Assembly (NCBI RefSeq): GCF_003151135.1
Contig: NZ_QEQK01000011.1
Span: 100,448-164,447, forward strand
Direction of reading: 5' to 3'
Source of the DNA: Abyssibacter profundi
Lineage (GTDB): Bacteria > Pseudomonadota > Gammaproteobacteria > Nevskiales > OUC007
Length of the DNA stretch: 64,000 nucleotides
Shown here: positions 1 through 7,692 of the stretch, in pieces
Layout of the letters: each line of letters opens with the position of its first letter
How positions within the stretch are numbered: position 1 is the first letter of the stretch
Notes under the pieces: model-generated
Databases searched by the model: none
The model's input: the letters and a program-made list of their open reading frames with translations, nothing else
Told to the model about the DNA's origin: nothing
Program-made: the position numbers and the translations under genes

Positions 1-231
1 ACCGTTGCCCTTGGAATAGGCGTGGCTCACGACAGTGGCACCTGCTTCATCGGCAAGTGCCGCCGTCTGGTCCGTGGAGCCGTCGTCCACGACGATCACC
101 TCTGCGACGCCCAACGCGAGAGCTGCTTTGACCACAGCCCCGATGGTTGCGGCTTCATTCTTGGCGGGGATGATGCAACTGATGTCGCTAGTAGACCACT
201 TTTCGGTTGTCGGGCGCTCTCTTTCACTCAC
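1..231 (-). CDS. GT2-family glycosyltransferase, N-terminal part (cut by window edge)
   Basis: Only the first 77 codons lie in the window; the gene continues past position 1. Translation of the minus strand gives a classic GT-A/family 2 start: a first beta strand with CIIPAKNEAATIG, then VIVVDDGSTDQT with the DD nucleotide-sugar/metal-binding pair, then YSKGNG. Family members move a sugar from a nucleotide or lipid-linked donor, often onto dolichol/undecaprenyl phosphate or a polysaccharide. I place the start at GTG 231, which overlaps the stop of the upstream gene by 8 nt, so the two are probably translationally coupled. The neighbouring GT-C-like membrane protein and pilin suggest a role in surface or pilin glycosylation; this is inference from context. 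Confidence 0.85.
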   Translation of the reverse strand, partial: MSERERPTTEKWSTSDISCIIPAKNEAATIGAVVKAALALGVAEVIVVDDGSTDQTAALADEAGATVVSHAYSKGNG

Positions 232-2194
232 TGGGTTGGCTCTCTGGTGCTACGGCGTCTGGATTCGCTGTCTTAAATTGTGCATTTACGTTCTCGAGTA
301 GTGCTCTTTTCTCGGCAAACGTTCTGGAGAGGTTGGGCCGCAGTGGATTTCGGTGCTTGAGCTCAAGCTCCTCCGTGCGCTCAAGCCATGCGAGCGCGGA
401 TGGAATGTGTCCGACTGTGAGCCAGAATTCAGTTAGGGCAAATGCTGTACCTGCCGATGGGTGGAGTTCGTAGGCCCGGTGCAGGTTGTCCCGGGCGCGT
501 TCCAGCTCACCACTCCTCAACAATTCTCGTGCATTGAGTCTCAGCAGCTTGGCATTTCGCTTGCCGGGACTGGACAGGCGCGGTGTCATGCTCGGGCTGG
601 CTTCCAGGAGATCGTACAAGCCGGGCAGCAGCTCAGGGCAGGGTATGGACCGAATGGATGCTATCAGCTGGGTCGCTGTCGGCCCGACACCGTCAGTTAG
701 TGCCAGGTTCTCAGGGGATAAGGCAAGCGTCCCTAGATCGTATCGATGGGGCAGTCCAGCCTTGCACGTGATATCCACCGACATCATTGCGAGACTCACA
801 TCGCGGGGGGGTGGCGTGTCGAACTCGCTATCCAGTATGTCCAGTGCTTGTTCGCGCTGGAAGAAGTGTTCCATCCAACGAACGAGGCTACGTGTCGCGC
901 GTGGAGAATCCGGGTGCTCCGTAGCCATGAGCAGCACCAATTCATCAGCCTTGCCCCAAGGCTTGGCCAGCAGATAGAGCTGGGCGCCTGCGAACAGGGA
1001 TAGACCGGACAATGCGGCTGCGGATAGGGCGCGCGGGTGGTCTGTTCCCTTGGTGATTAATGCGTCGATGCCGAATACCGCAGCTGCCAACGGTCCGAGC
1101 ATGGGCAGATAATTTCGATGATCGAAGTACAGTTCCAGGGGGATCGTTGTTGATTCGAGCAAGTGCCCGCCGAAGAACCAGAGCGCCGCGAACAGGATGA
1201 TCGGTTGCTGCGCTCTAATCCGCCAGGCCACACCGATCAACAGGGTCCAAGTGATCAGGCTAAACGTCACAGCTGGGTCTAGCAGGGACGTCCGGATAAC
1301 TTGGTCATCCTGGAAGACGCCTATTCCGAAGGTTCTAAACGACAGGATCCGATAAAGGTACTCAAGCAGAATCACCGGTTGCGTTAGCAGTCGTTCCTGG
1401 AGGCTGAACGCTCGGTGCTTGTAGCCATCCACCCAGTTCGGCAGATAAGCCACATACAAGACCAGCAGGGCCGCCGGCAGAAAGATGAACAACCATCGCC
1501 ATGCCCTGAAGCTGGTCGAGCCTCGTTTGGCACCGGAGAACAGCGTCAGCTCAAGAACGGCCAGCAAAACGACTAACAGAATCCCATTTTCTTTGCTGAA
1601 CGTGGCCAGCAGTACGAATGCGCCGGTCGAGAACGCAAGTAGGGCTGTGCGCTTCCAAGAGGAATGCGCGCTCGCGGGTCGGAGGTAAAGATAGGCCAGC
1701 AGACCGCAGAGCGTGAATAGGGCGGACAGCTGGGTCATCCGCTGGATGACATACATCGTAGTAGAGAGGTTGAACGGGTGCAGCAGCCAGATTGACGCCA
1801 GAGAGAGCGCGAGCCAGGCCGCACGCGATTCCGATCGGCCGAAGTGTTCGAAAATTCTTCGAAAAACAGCAAAGACGAGCACCCCGCAAAGCAAATGGAG
1901 CATTAGATTGGTCCATTTAAACTGGGTCGCGGTGCTGGGCCACGCGTTGTCATCGACGAGCAGGCTGGCCCTTGCGATGGGTCGGTTGGTGGCACCCGCA
2001 ACGGGTACGAAGAGGTGTTCTCTAAGGTCTTCAGCGGTTTCTATGCCACCTTGCATCGTCCCGATGTTGTGGAAGTCATCGAGAAGGAAGGGGCCTGGCA
2101 ATGCAGGTGAGTAGGCAGCTGTGGTCGCGACCAGAATCGCGAGCAGTAGTCCGCTCAGCAGTGCCTGAGTTGCGTGCTTACTGTTCAAGTTCAT
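224..2194 (-). CDS. Polytopic membrane protein with GT-C-like N-terminus and C-terminal helical repeats; putative glycosyltransferase
   Basis: A 656-residue protein with about ten hydrophobic segments in residues 12-420, followed by a soluble helical tail whose late part (about 555-640) reads like tetratricopeptide repeats (RARDNLHRAYELHP). The first periplasmic loop has FLLDDFHNI; an acidic pair after the first helix is typical of GT-C enzymes, which use lipid-linked sugars. The pattern of DDF loop, RPIARAS and then TPR resembles TMTC/DUF1736-type proteins. It lies 65 nt downstream of pilA behind a terminator and overlaps a GT2 gene, so it may glycosylate pilin or another surface protein. 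No experimental relative can be named; it could also be an O-antigen ligase-like or a non-catalytic protein. Confidence 0.7.
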   Translation of the reverse strand: MNLNSKHATQALLSGLLLAILVATTAAYSPALPGPFLLDDFHNIGTMQGGIETAEDLREHLFVPVAGATNRPIARASLLVDDNAWPSTATQFKWTNLMLHLLCGVLVFAVFRRIFEHFGRSESRAAWLALSLASIWLLHPFNLSTTMYVIQRMTQLSALFTLCGLLAYLYLRPASAHSSWKRTALLAFSTGAFVLLATFSKENGILLVVLLAVLELTLFSGAKRGSTSFRAWRWLFIFLPAALLVLYVAYLPNWVDGYKHRAFSLQERLLTQPVILLEYLYRILSFRTFGIGVFQDDQVIRTSLLDPAVTFSLITWTLLIGVAWRIRAQQPIILFAALWFFGGHLLESTTIPLELYFDHRNYLPMLGPLAAAVFGIDALITKGTDHPRALSAAALSGLSLFAGAQLYLLAKPWGKADELVLLMATEHPDSPRATRSLVRWMEHFFQREQALDILDSEFDTPPPRDVSLAMMSVDITCKAGLPHRYDLGTLALSPENLALTDGVGPTATQLIASIRSIPCPELLPGLYDLLEASPSMTPRLSSPGKRNAKLLRLNARELLRSGELERARDNLHRAYELHPSAGTAFALTEFWLTVGHIPSALAWLERTEELELKHRNPLRPNLSRTFAEKRALLENVNAQFKTANPDAVAPESQPSE

Positions 2195-2206
2195 TGAGGC
2201 CTGAAT

Positions 2207-2243
2207 AAAAAAACCCTCGGCAGCTGACGCCGCCGAGGGTTTG
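2207..2243 (-). terminator. Intrinsic terminator after pilA
   Basis: On the minus strand, 17 nt past the pilA stop, an 8-bp stem CCCTCGGC/GCCGAGGG is followed by a run of seven T. Read-through would be needed to reach the downstream membrane protein, so pilA is probably expressed far more strongly than the glycosylation genes. Confidence 0.85.
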
Positions 2244-2259
2244 CAGTTAGCTGAGTAAC

Positions 2260-2694
2260 TTAGCTACGGCAGTTGGCAGGGCGGTACTTCTGGTCAAGCG
2301 TTCCGCCGGTGCAGTCCATGGTCAGGCCGTTGGATGTGCCTGAATACTGCATGATCAGCGTGTCGCCGTTCGCATCGCCACCCAGGTTGGCCAGCGTATA
2401 CGTCATCGTGGCGCCGGTACCGTTCGTTGCGAACGCAATCGCCGATACGTAGTCACTCTGGGCCGTGCTGGTGTTGACGCCAGCGATGGTGGTGCTGGAC
2501 GGCATGTTGCCCGTTGAGATGAAGTACTCGCCGATATTGGTCTTTGCGTTGCCCGCCAAGCCCATGACCTCGCTCACTTTCGCGCGGATGGTGTAGTCCT
2601 GGTAGGCCGGAATGGCGATGGCGGCGAGGATGCCGATGATCGCCACGACGATCATCAGTTCGATCAGCGTGAAGCCTTGCTGTTTCTTCTGCAT
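2260..2694 (-). CDS. pilA: Type IV major pilin PilA
   Basis: 144 residues. The class-III signal is MQKKQQG before [20 protein letters not shown], with Gly at -1, Phe at +1 (to be N-methylated) and Glu at +5, as required by the prepilin peptidase PilD. The hydrophobic N-terminal helix is followed by a globular domain with one C-terminal cysteine pair (MDCTGG and PANCRS), forming the usual D-loop. I chose ATG 2694 rather than an upstream in-frame start because it gives the canonical 7-residue leader and has GGGAG upstream. The pilin assembles into the fibre retracted by the ATPases encoded from 4.3 to 7.6 kb. The mature protein ends in Ser directly after the disulphide. Confidence 0.95.
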   Translation of the reverse strand: MQKKQQGFTLIELMIVVAIIGILAAIAIPAYQDYTIRAKVSEVMGLAGNAKTNIGEYFISTGNMPSSTTIAGVNTSTAQSDYVSAIAFATNGTGATMTYTLANLGGDANGDTLIMQYSGTSNGLTMDCTGGTLDQKYRPANCRS

Positions 2695-2757
2695 TGGTGA
2701 TTTCTCCCAAGGAAAGTATTGATGCACAGCGGCATCAAGCCGCCTATCTCCGTGCAC

Positions 2758-2772
2758 GCAGGGACGGTGCCA
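2758..2772 (-). promoter_or_regulatory. Sigma-54 (-24/-12) promoter of pilA
   Basis: Minus strand TGGCAC, five bases, CTGC: GG and GC are separated by exactly 10 nt, one base off the TGGCAC-N5-TTGC consensus. It lies about 64 nt upstream of the pilA start. RpoN control of pilA with the PilS-PilR pair is known in Pseudomonas; the pair itself is not in this window. Confidence 0.75.
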
Positions 2773-2867
2773 TGCTGGGGGGAGGGGCGACGGTCATAAA
2801 ATCAAAGAGTTAGAGGCATGCCCTCCGTCGCAGTCCTGCGCGATGCGTCAGCGACTGACAATTTCTG

Positions 2868-3527
2868 TCAGCAATCGATCGTCTGTGTGCCATCCGGTGT
2901 CGCCACCAAAATCCGGTGCGCAGGTGTCAGTGCAAAGGTGCCGCAGGTGACGACGCCAGGTTCAGCCGTCAGGGTTTGTTCGAAGGCGACCGGGTCTTTG
3001 ATGGTGAGGCCTTGGGTGTCGATGATCCGGTTGCCGTTGTCGGTCAGGAAATCTTTGCGGGTTGTGGGGCGGCCGCCGCGCTTGCGCAGCGAGCGCGTGA
3101 TCAGTGCTTCAGCCATGGGAATGATTTCAACGGGTAGGGGGAAGGCACCGAGCCGGTCGACCAGCTTGGATTGGTCCACGATGCAGACGAACCGGTCACT
3201 GGCTGACGCGATGATCTTCTCCCGGGTCAGCGCCCCACCGCCGCCTTTGGTCATACAGCCCTGGGGTGTGACTTCGTCTGCGCCGTCGATGTAGACCGGG
3301 ATGTGCTCTACGGCGTTGAGTTCGAGTACGGGGATGCCGATGGCATTGAGCCGTTCGGTGCTGGCTTCGGAGGATGAGACCGCGCCGGGGATGTCGTCAC
3401 GGCGTTCGGCGAGCAATTCGATGAGAAAGTTCACAGTCGAGCCGGTGCCCACGCCCAGGATGGCGCCGGGCACGATTTCATCCAGGGCGGCGCGCGCGAC
3501 GGCGCGTTTCATGTCGTCTTGATTCAT
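2868..3527 (-). CDS. rpiA: Ribose-5-phosphate isomerase A
   Basis: 219 residues, the same length as the E. coli enzyme. It interconverts ribose-5-phosphate and ribulose-5-phosphate in the cytosolic non-oxidative pentose phosphate pathway. Visible family motifs are GIVLGVGTGST-like LGVGTGSTVNFLIE (about 22-35), YIDGADEV (about 79-86, catalytic Asp region) and MTKGGGGALTREKI (about 93-106, catalytic Glu and Lys). The start ATG overlaps the yggS stop as ATGA, so the two genes form an operon transcribed away from pilT. An imperfect hairpin (CTGACA/TGTCAG) sits at the stop codon but lacks a T-run. Confidence 0.96.
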   Translation of the reverse strand: MNQDDMKRAVARAALDEIVPGAILGVGTGSTVNFLIELLAERRDDIPGAVSSSEASTERLNAIGIPVLELNAVEHIPVYIDGADEVTPQGCMTKGGGGALTREKIIASASDRFVCIVDQSKLVDRLGAFPLPVEIIPMAEALITRSLRKRGGRPTTRKDFLTDNGNRIIDTQGLTIKDPVAFEQTLTAEPGVVTCGTFALTPAHRILVATPDGTQTIDC

Positions 3528-4249
3528 GTCGAACTCGGTTGTGGACGGGGGCCAAACAGGGCGGTGCCGATGCGGACCATGGTGGCGCCAGCCGCGATGG
3601 CGGTTTCGAGGTCCGCGCTCATGCCTAGCGATAGTGTATCGACCCCGGGAGTCAACGCACGCAGCTGGTTCATCAGTGCTGCCATCGCCGGATACGCATC
3701 GCTGTCTCCGGGTGCGGGTATGGCCATTAGGCCGCGTAATCGCAATCCGGGCTTGTCCAGCACTTGCGTTGCAAACGCGCTAACACGGTCTGGCCTGAGG
3801 CCTGATTTGCTGTCTTCTTGACTGATATTGACCTGCAGCAGAACGTTCAGAGCGGGTCGACCGGCCGGCCGTTGATCACTGAGGCGCTGGGCGATTTTTT
3901 CGCGGTCCAGGCTCTGAACCCAGTCGAAGTGCTGGGCGATGGCGGCGGTTTTGTTGGACTGGATGGGGCCGATGAAATGCCAGGCGACCCGATGAGCCGG
4001 ATCGACTGGCAGGTGCGCCGCCGCATCCTGCCAGTAGTTTTCGCCGACATGGGCCAGCCCGGCATCGATGAGCTGGCGCAGGCCTTCGATCGGCTGGGCC
4101 TTGGCTGCACCGACCAGCGTCACGCTGCCGGGATCTCGGCCGGCGGCGTGCTCGGCCTTCGCGACTCTTTCACATATCTGTCGATACGCTGCGAGCACAT
4201 CAAATGACTTGGTTGCCGGGGTCATGCGATGTCGATACTTTGAGTCCAA
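3524..4249 (-). CDS. yggS: YggS/PLPBP-family pyridoxal phosphate homeostasis protein
   Basis: 241 residues from ATG 4249, or 233 from ATG 4225, which fits the family better because the conserved domain begins with the following helix. Fold-type III PLP-binding barrel without known catalysis; it buffers PLP and affects amino acid pools. Visible are VGAAKAQP with the PLP lysine, HVGENYWQDA, WHFIGPIQSNK and the late LSLGMSADLETAI and GATMVRIGTALFG. Divergent from pilT with about 30-55 nt between starts, the same arrangement as in Pseudomonas, although proC is replaced here by rpiA. Confidence 0.95.
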   Translation of the reverse strand: MDSKYRHRMTPATKSFDVLAAYRQICERVAKAEHAAGRDPGSVTLVGAAKAQPIEGLRQLIDAGLAHVGENYWQDAAAHLPVDPAHRVAWHFIGPIQSNKTAAIAQHFDWVQSLDREKIAQRLSDQRPAGRPALNVLLQVNISQEDSKSGLRPDRVSAFATQVLDKPGLRLRGLMAIPAPGDSDAYPAMAALMNQLRALTPGVDTLSLGMSADLETAIAAGATMVRIGTALFGPRPQPSST

Positions 4250-4280
4250 TTCATTCTGACATCAGGCGCGGGGAGCACCG

Positions 4281-5318
4281 ATGGATATTGCGCAGCTACT
4301 GGCTTTTGGGGTCAAGCAGGGATCGTCCGATCTGCACTTGTCTGCGGGCATGGAGCCCATGATTCGCGTGGATGGTGACGTTAAACGGATCAATCTGCCA
4401 GCGCTCGAGCATAAGCAAGTGCACGAGATGATCTACGACATCATGAACGACAAGCAGCGCAAGGATTACGACGAGCTGCTGGAGACCGACTTTTCTTTCG
4501 AAATCCCCGACCTGGCGCGTTTTCGTGTCAACGCATTCAATACGCATCGCGGTGCAGCCGCGGTGTTTCGCACCATCCCGTCTGACATCCTGTCGCTGGA
4601 AGACCTCAACGCGCCGGGCATTTTCAAGGATATCGCCGACCAACCGCGTGGTGTGGTGCTGGTGACGGGGCCCACGGGGTCCGGCAAGTCCACGACGTTG
4701 GCCGCGATGGTCAATCACAAGAACGAGAGCGAGTACGGTCACATCCTCACGATTGAAGACCCCATCGAATTCGTCCACAAGCCGAAAAAATGCCTGATCA
4801 ACCAGCGTGAGGTACATCGCGACACCCTGGGCTTCAACGAGGCATTGCGCTCGGCGCTGCGCGAAGATCCGGATGTCATCCTCGTGGGCGAAATGCGTGA
4901 CCTGGAAACCATCCGGCTGGCCTTGTCTGCGGCGGAGACGGGCCACTTGGTGTTCGGCACCCTGCATACCAGTTCGGCGGCCAAGACCATCGACCGTGTG
5001 GTTGATGTGTTTCCGGCGGCAGAAAAAGACATGATCCGGGCCATGCTGTCCGAGTCCCTCAAGGCTGTGATTTCGCAGACACTACTGAAGAAGCAGGGTG
5101 GGGGGCGTGTGGCGGCCCACGAGATCATGATCGGCAACCCGGCCATCCGAAACCTCATCCGCGAGAACAAGGTCGCGCAGATGTATTCGGCGATTCAGAC
5201 GGGCGCTCGCGACGGCATGATTACCCTGGACCAGTCGCTCAAGATTCTGGTGCGTGAGGGCAAGGTGTCCAAGCAGGAAGCCCGCCGCCGCGCCGTGAAA
5301 AAAGAAGATTTCATGTAA
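4281..5318 (+). CDS. pilT: Type IV pilus retraction ATPase PilT
   Basis: 345 residues, typical for PilT. A hexameric secretion-type ATPase on the cytoplasmic face that powers pilin disassembly and twitching. An N-terminal PAS-like domain (SSDLHLSAG, about 15-23) is followed by a RecA-like core: Walker A GPTGSGKST (130-138), TIEDPIEFVH (Asp box), a Walker B region DVILVGEMRD and the His box GHLVFGTLHTSSA. The C-terminal tail carries AIRNLIRENK, matching the AIRNLIRE motif needed for retraction in PilT. First gene of a three-gene retraction ATPase set. Confidence 0.97.
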   Translation: MDIAQLLAFGVKQGSSDLHLSAGMEPMIRVDGDVKRINLPALEHKQVHEMIYDIMNDKQRKDYDELLETDFSFEIPDLARFRVNAFNTHRGAAAVFRTIPSDILSLEDLNAPGIFKDIADQPRGVVLVTGPTGSGKSTTLAAMVNHKNESEYGHILTIEDPIEFVHKPKKCLINQREVHRDTLGFNEALRSALREDPDVILVGEMRDLETIRLALSAAETGHLVFGTLHTSSAAKTIDRVVDVFPAAEKDMIRAMLSESLKAVISQTLLKKQGGGRVAAHEIMIGNPAIRNLIRENKVAQMYSAIQTGARDGMITLDQSLKILVREGKVSKQEARRRAVKKEDFM

Positions 5319-5355
5319 TCGACGGGCGCTGCCCTTCAAACCACCGGAGCCACCG

Positions 5356-6531
5356 ATGGAACGCGATCAAGCCGCGAAACTGATGCAGGAACTGCTGCGC
5401 CTGATGAAGCAAAAAGGGGCATCGGATCTGTTCATCACCGCCGGTTTCCCACCTGCGATGAAGGTCGATGGACAGATGACGCCGGTGATGGACAAGCCGT
5501 TGTCTCCCGAGAATTCAGCGATGATCGTCCGCGCGATCATGAACGACCGCCAGGTCAAGGATTTCGAGGAGACCAACGAATGCAATTTCGCCATCTCGCC
5601 GCCTCAGATCGGTCGATTCCGCGTCAACGCCTTCGTGCAGCAGGGCCGTGCAGGTGCGGTGCTGCGAACCATCGAAACCGAGATCCCCGATTTCGACAAA
5701 CTGAACCTGCCCGAGGTGCTCAAGGATGTGGTCATGTCCAAACGCGGGCTGGTGCTGATGGTCGGGGGGACCGGTAGCGGTAAGTCGACATCACTGGCCG
5801 CGATGCTGGGTCTGCGCAACAAGGAAACCAAGGGCCACATCATCACCATTGAAGACCCGGTGGAGTACGTTCACCCCCACCTGGGCTGCATCATTACCCA
5901 GCGTGAGGTCGGAGTGGACACCGACAGCTGGGAAGCCGCGCTTAAGAACACGCTGCGTCAGGCGCCTGACGTGATTCTGATCGGTGAGATTCGCGCCAAG
6001 GAGACGATGGAATACGCCATCAACTTTGCCGAAACCGGTCACCTTTGCATGTCCACACTGCATGCCAACTCGTCCAACCAGGCACTGGATCGCATCATCA
6101 ACTTCTTCCCGGATGAAAAGCGCGAGCAGTTGCTCATGGATTTATCGCTGAATCTGCGCGGCATCATCAGTCAGCGCCTGGTGCGCCGCGAAGGCGGTGG
6201 GCGAGCCGCTGCCATGGAGATCATGCTCAACACGCCACTGATTTCCGATCTCGTCTTCAAGGGCGAAGTCCACAAGATCAAGGAAGTCATGGCCAAGAGT
6301 CGGGAACAGGGCATGCAAACCTTCGACCAGCATTTGTTCGATCTCTACGAGGCCGGCACCATCAGCCTGGAAGAGGCCCTGCGTAACGCCGACTCCAAGA
6401 ACGAGCTGCGGCTGCGCGTCAAGCTTGAAAGCAAGCGGGCTGAAAAGAACCTGGACGATGGCTTGTCGGGCATCTCGATGATGGATGACGATGACGCCTT
6501 GATCGCCAGCCAGAAATCGGGTGGGCAGTAA
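5356..6531 (+). CDS. pilU: PilT-dependent retraction ATPase PilU
   Basis: 391 residues. PilT paralogue that assists retraction under load. ASDLFITAG (about 22-30), Walker A GGTGSGKST (137-145), ITIEDPVEYVHPH, DVILIGEIR and GHLCMSTLHANSSNQ are all intact, and the C-terminal LISDLVFKGEVHKIKEVM plus an acidic tail is PilU-like rather than PilT-like. It starts 37 nt after pilT and its TAA overlaps the next ATG (TAATG), so the third ATPase is co-translated. Confidence 0.93.
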   Translation: MERDQAAKLMQELLRLMKQKGASDLFITAGFPPAMKVDGQMTPVMDKPLSPENSAMIVRAIMNDRQVKDFEETNECNFAISPPQIGRFRVNAFVQQGRAGAVLRTIETEIPDFDKLNLPEVLKDVVMSKRGLVLMVGGTGSGKSTSLAAMLGLRNKETKGHIITIEDPVEYVHPHLGCIITQREVGVDTDSWEAALKNTLRQAPDVILIGEIRAKETMEYAINFAETGHLCMSTLHANSSNQALDRIINFFPDEKREQLLMDLSLNLRGIISQRLVRREGGGRAAAMEIMLNTPLISDLVFKGEVHKIKEVMAKSREQGMQTFDQHLFDLYEAGTISLEEALRNADSKNELRLRVKLESKRAEKNLDDGLSGISMMDDDDALIASQKSGGQ

Positions 6532-7610
6532 TGTCAGAGGCCTCACAACTGCCGGGCATCGTCCCGTACCTCAAGCTCGCTGTAGAAAAGCAGGCGTCTG
6601 ATCTGTTCTTCACCACCGGCTCGCCGGTGATGATCAAGATCAATGGCGAGATGCACGCAGTGGGCAAGACCGAAATGACCTCCGGTCAGATCCGCGAGCT
6701 GGCCAACGGCATCCTCACGCCCGAACAGCGCGAGGAATTCGCCGAGGAACTGGAGCTGGATTTCGCCACGCAGGCCGGCGGGTTGGGACGCTTCCGCGTC
6801 AATCTATTCCATCAGCGCGGTCGGCCGGCCATGGTGCTGCGCTACGTTCGCAATACCGTGCCCACACTGGACGAACTGGGCCTGCCCGAAACGCTTAAGG
6901 ACCTTATTCTCGAAAAGCGCGGCATGCTGCTCATGGTCGGGGCCACCGGCTCCGGCAAGTCAACGACGCTGGCAGCGATGATCAATCACCGCAACGAGAA
7001 TGCCTCGGGCCACATTCTCACGGTGGAGGACCCGATCGAATTCCTGCATCCGAACAAGCGTTCGATCATCAATCAGCGCGAGTTGGGGCAAGACACCAAG
7101 AGTTACGACCGGGCGCTGCACAGTGCCCTGCGCGAGGCGCCGGATGTCATTCTGATCGGTGAGATTCGTTCCCGCGAGACCATGGAATCCTGCGTGCAGT
7201 TGGCCGGTACCGGCCACCTGGCCATCTCAACACTGCACGCCAATAACGCCTACCAGACGCTGCAGCGCATCATCAACATGTACCCCGATTACCTGCGCGG
7301 GCAGTTGTACATGGATTTGGCGCTGAATCTGCGCGCGGTGATTTCCCAACGCCTGGTACGGCGTAAGGCCGGGGGACGGGTGGCTGCGCTGGAGGTCATG
7401 GTCGTGACGCCTTACATCGCCGATCTGATTCTCCGTGGTGAAGTCGATGGCGTACGCGAGGCCATGGCCGAGTCGTCGGATTCGCGCATGCAGACCTTCG
7501 ACGACGCGCTGTATGCGCTATACCAGGCTGACGAAATCTCGATGGAGGAAGCCCTGTCCAACGCGGATTCACGGGCCAATCTCGAAACACGAATCAACTT
7601 CGGCAGCTAA
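6531..7610 (+). CDS. Third PilT/PilU-family ATPase (PilU-like)
   Basis: 359 residues. It aligns throughout with PilU above: QASDLFFTTGSPVMIKING, GRFRVNLFHQRGRPAMVLR, Walker A GATGSGKST (137-145), LTVEDPIEFLHPN, DVILIGEIRSRETM and GHLAISTLHANN, then a PilU-type LIADLILRGEVDGV-like C-terminus. All ATPase motifs are intact, so it should be active. It shares TAATG with pilU and ends before a strong hairpin, so it closes the operon. It could be a second PilU or a retraction motor for another pilus. Confidence 0.9.
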   Translation: MSEASQLPGIVPYLKLAVEKQASDLFFTTGSPVMIKINGEMHAVGKTEMTSGQIRELANGILTPEQREEFAEELELDFATQAGGLGRFRVNLFHQRGRPAMVLRYVRNTVPTLDELGLPETLKDLILEKRGMLLMVGATGSGKSTTLAAMINHRNENASGHILTVEDPIEFLHPNKRSIINQRELGQDTKSYDRALHSALREAPDVILIGEIRSRETMESCVQLAGTGHLAISTLHANNAYQTLQRIINMYPDYLRGQLYMDLALNLRAVISQRLVRRKAGGRVAALEVMVVTPYIADLILRGEVDGVREAMAESSDSRMQTFDDALYALYQADEISMEEALSNADSRANLETRINFGS

Positions 7611-7631
7611 CCCCAACCGGCAGCCCAAACG

Positions 7632-7663
7632 AACATCGCCCCGCGGCAGGGCGGGGCGATGTT
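7632..7663. terminator. Bidirectional hairpin between pilU-like gene and pilJ
   Basis: A perfect 13-bp stem AACATCGCCCCGC/GCGGGGCGATGTT with a 6-nt loop sits between two converging genes. It lacks a good T-run on either strand but its symmetry and position suit a shared terminator. Confidence 0.7.
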
Positions 7664-7692
7664 GAGTCTTTGGCGGTGCGATGGACCCGCGG

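Noticed and set aside
2856..2872. Terminator for rpiA
   Set aside because: CTGACA/TGTCAG hairpin overlaps the rpiA stop but has only 6 bp and no T-run.
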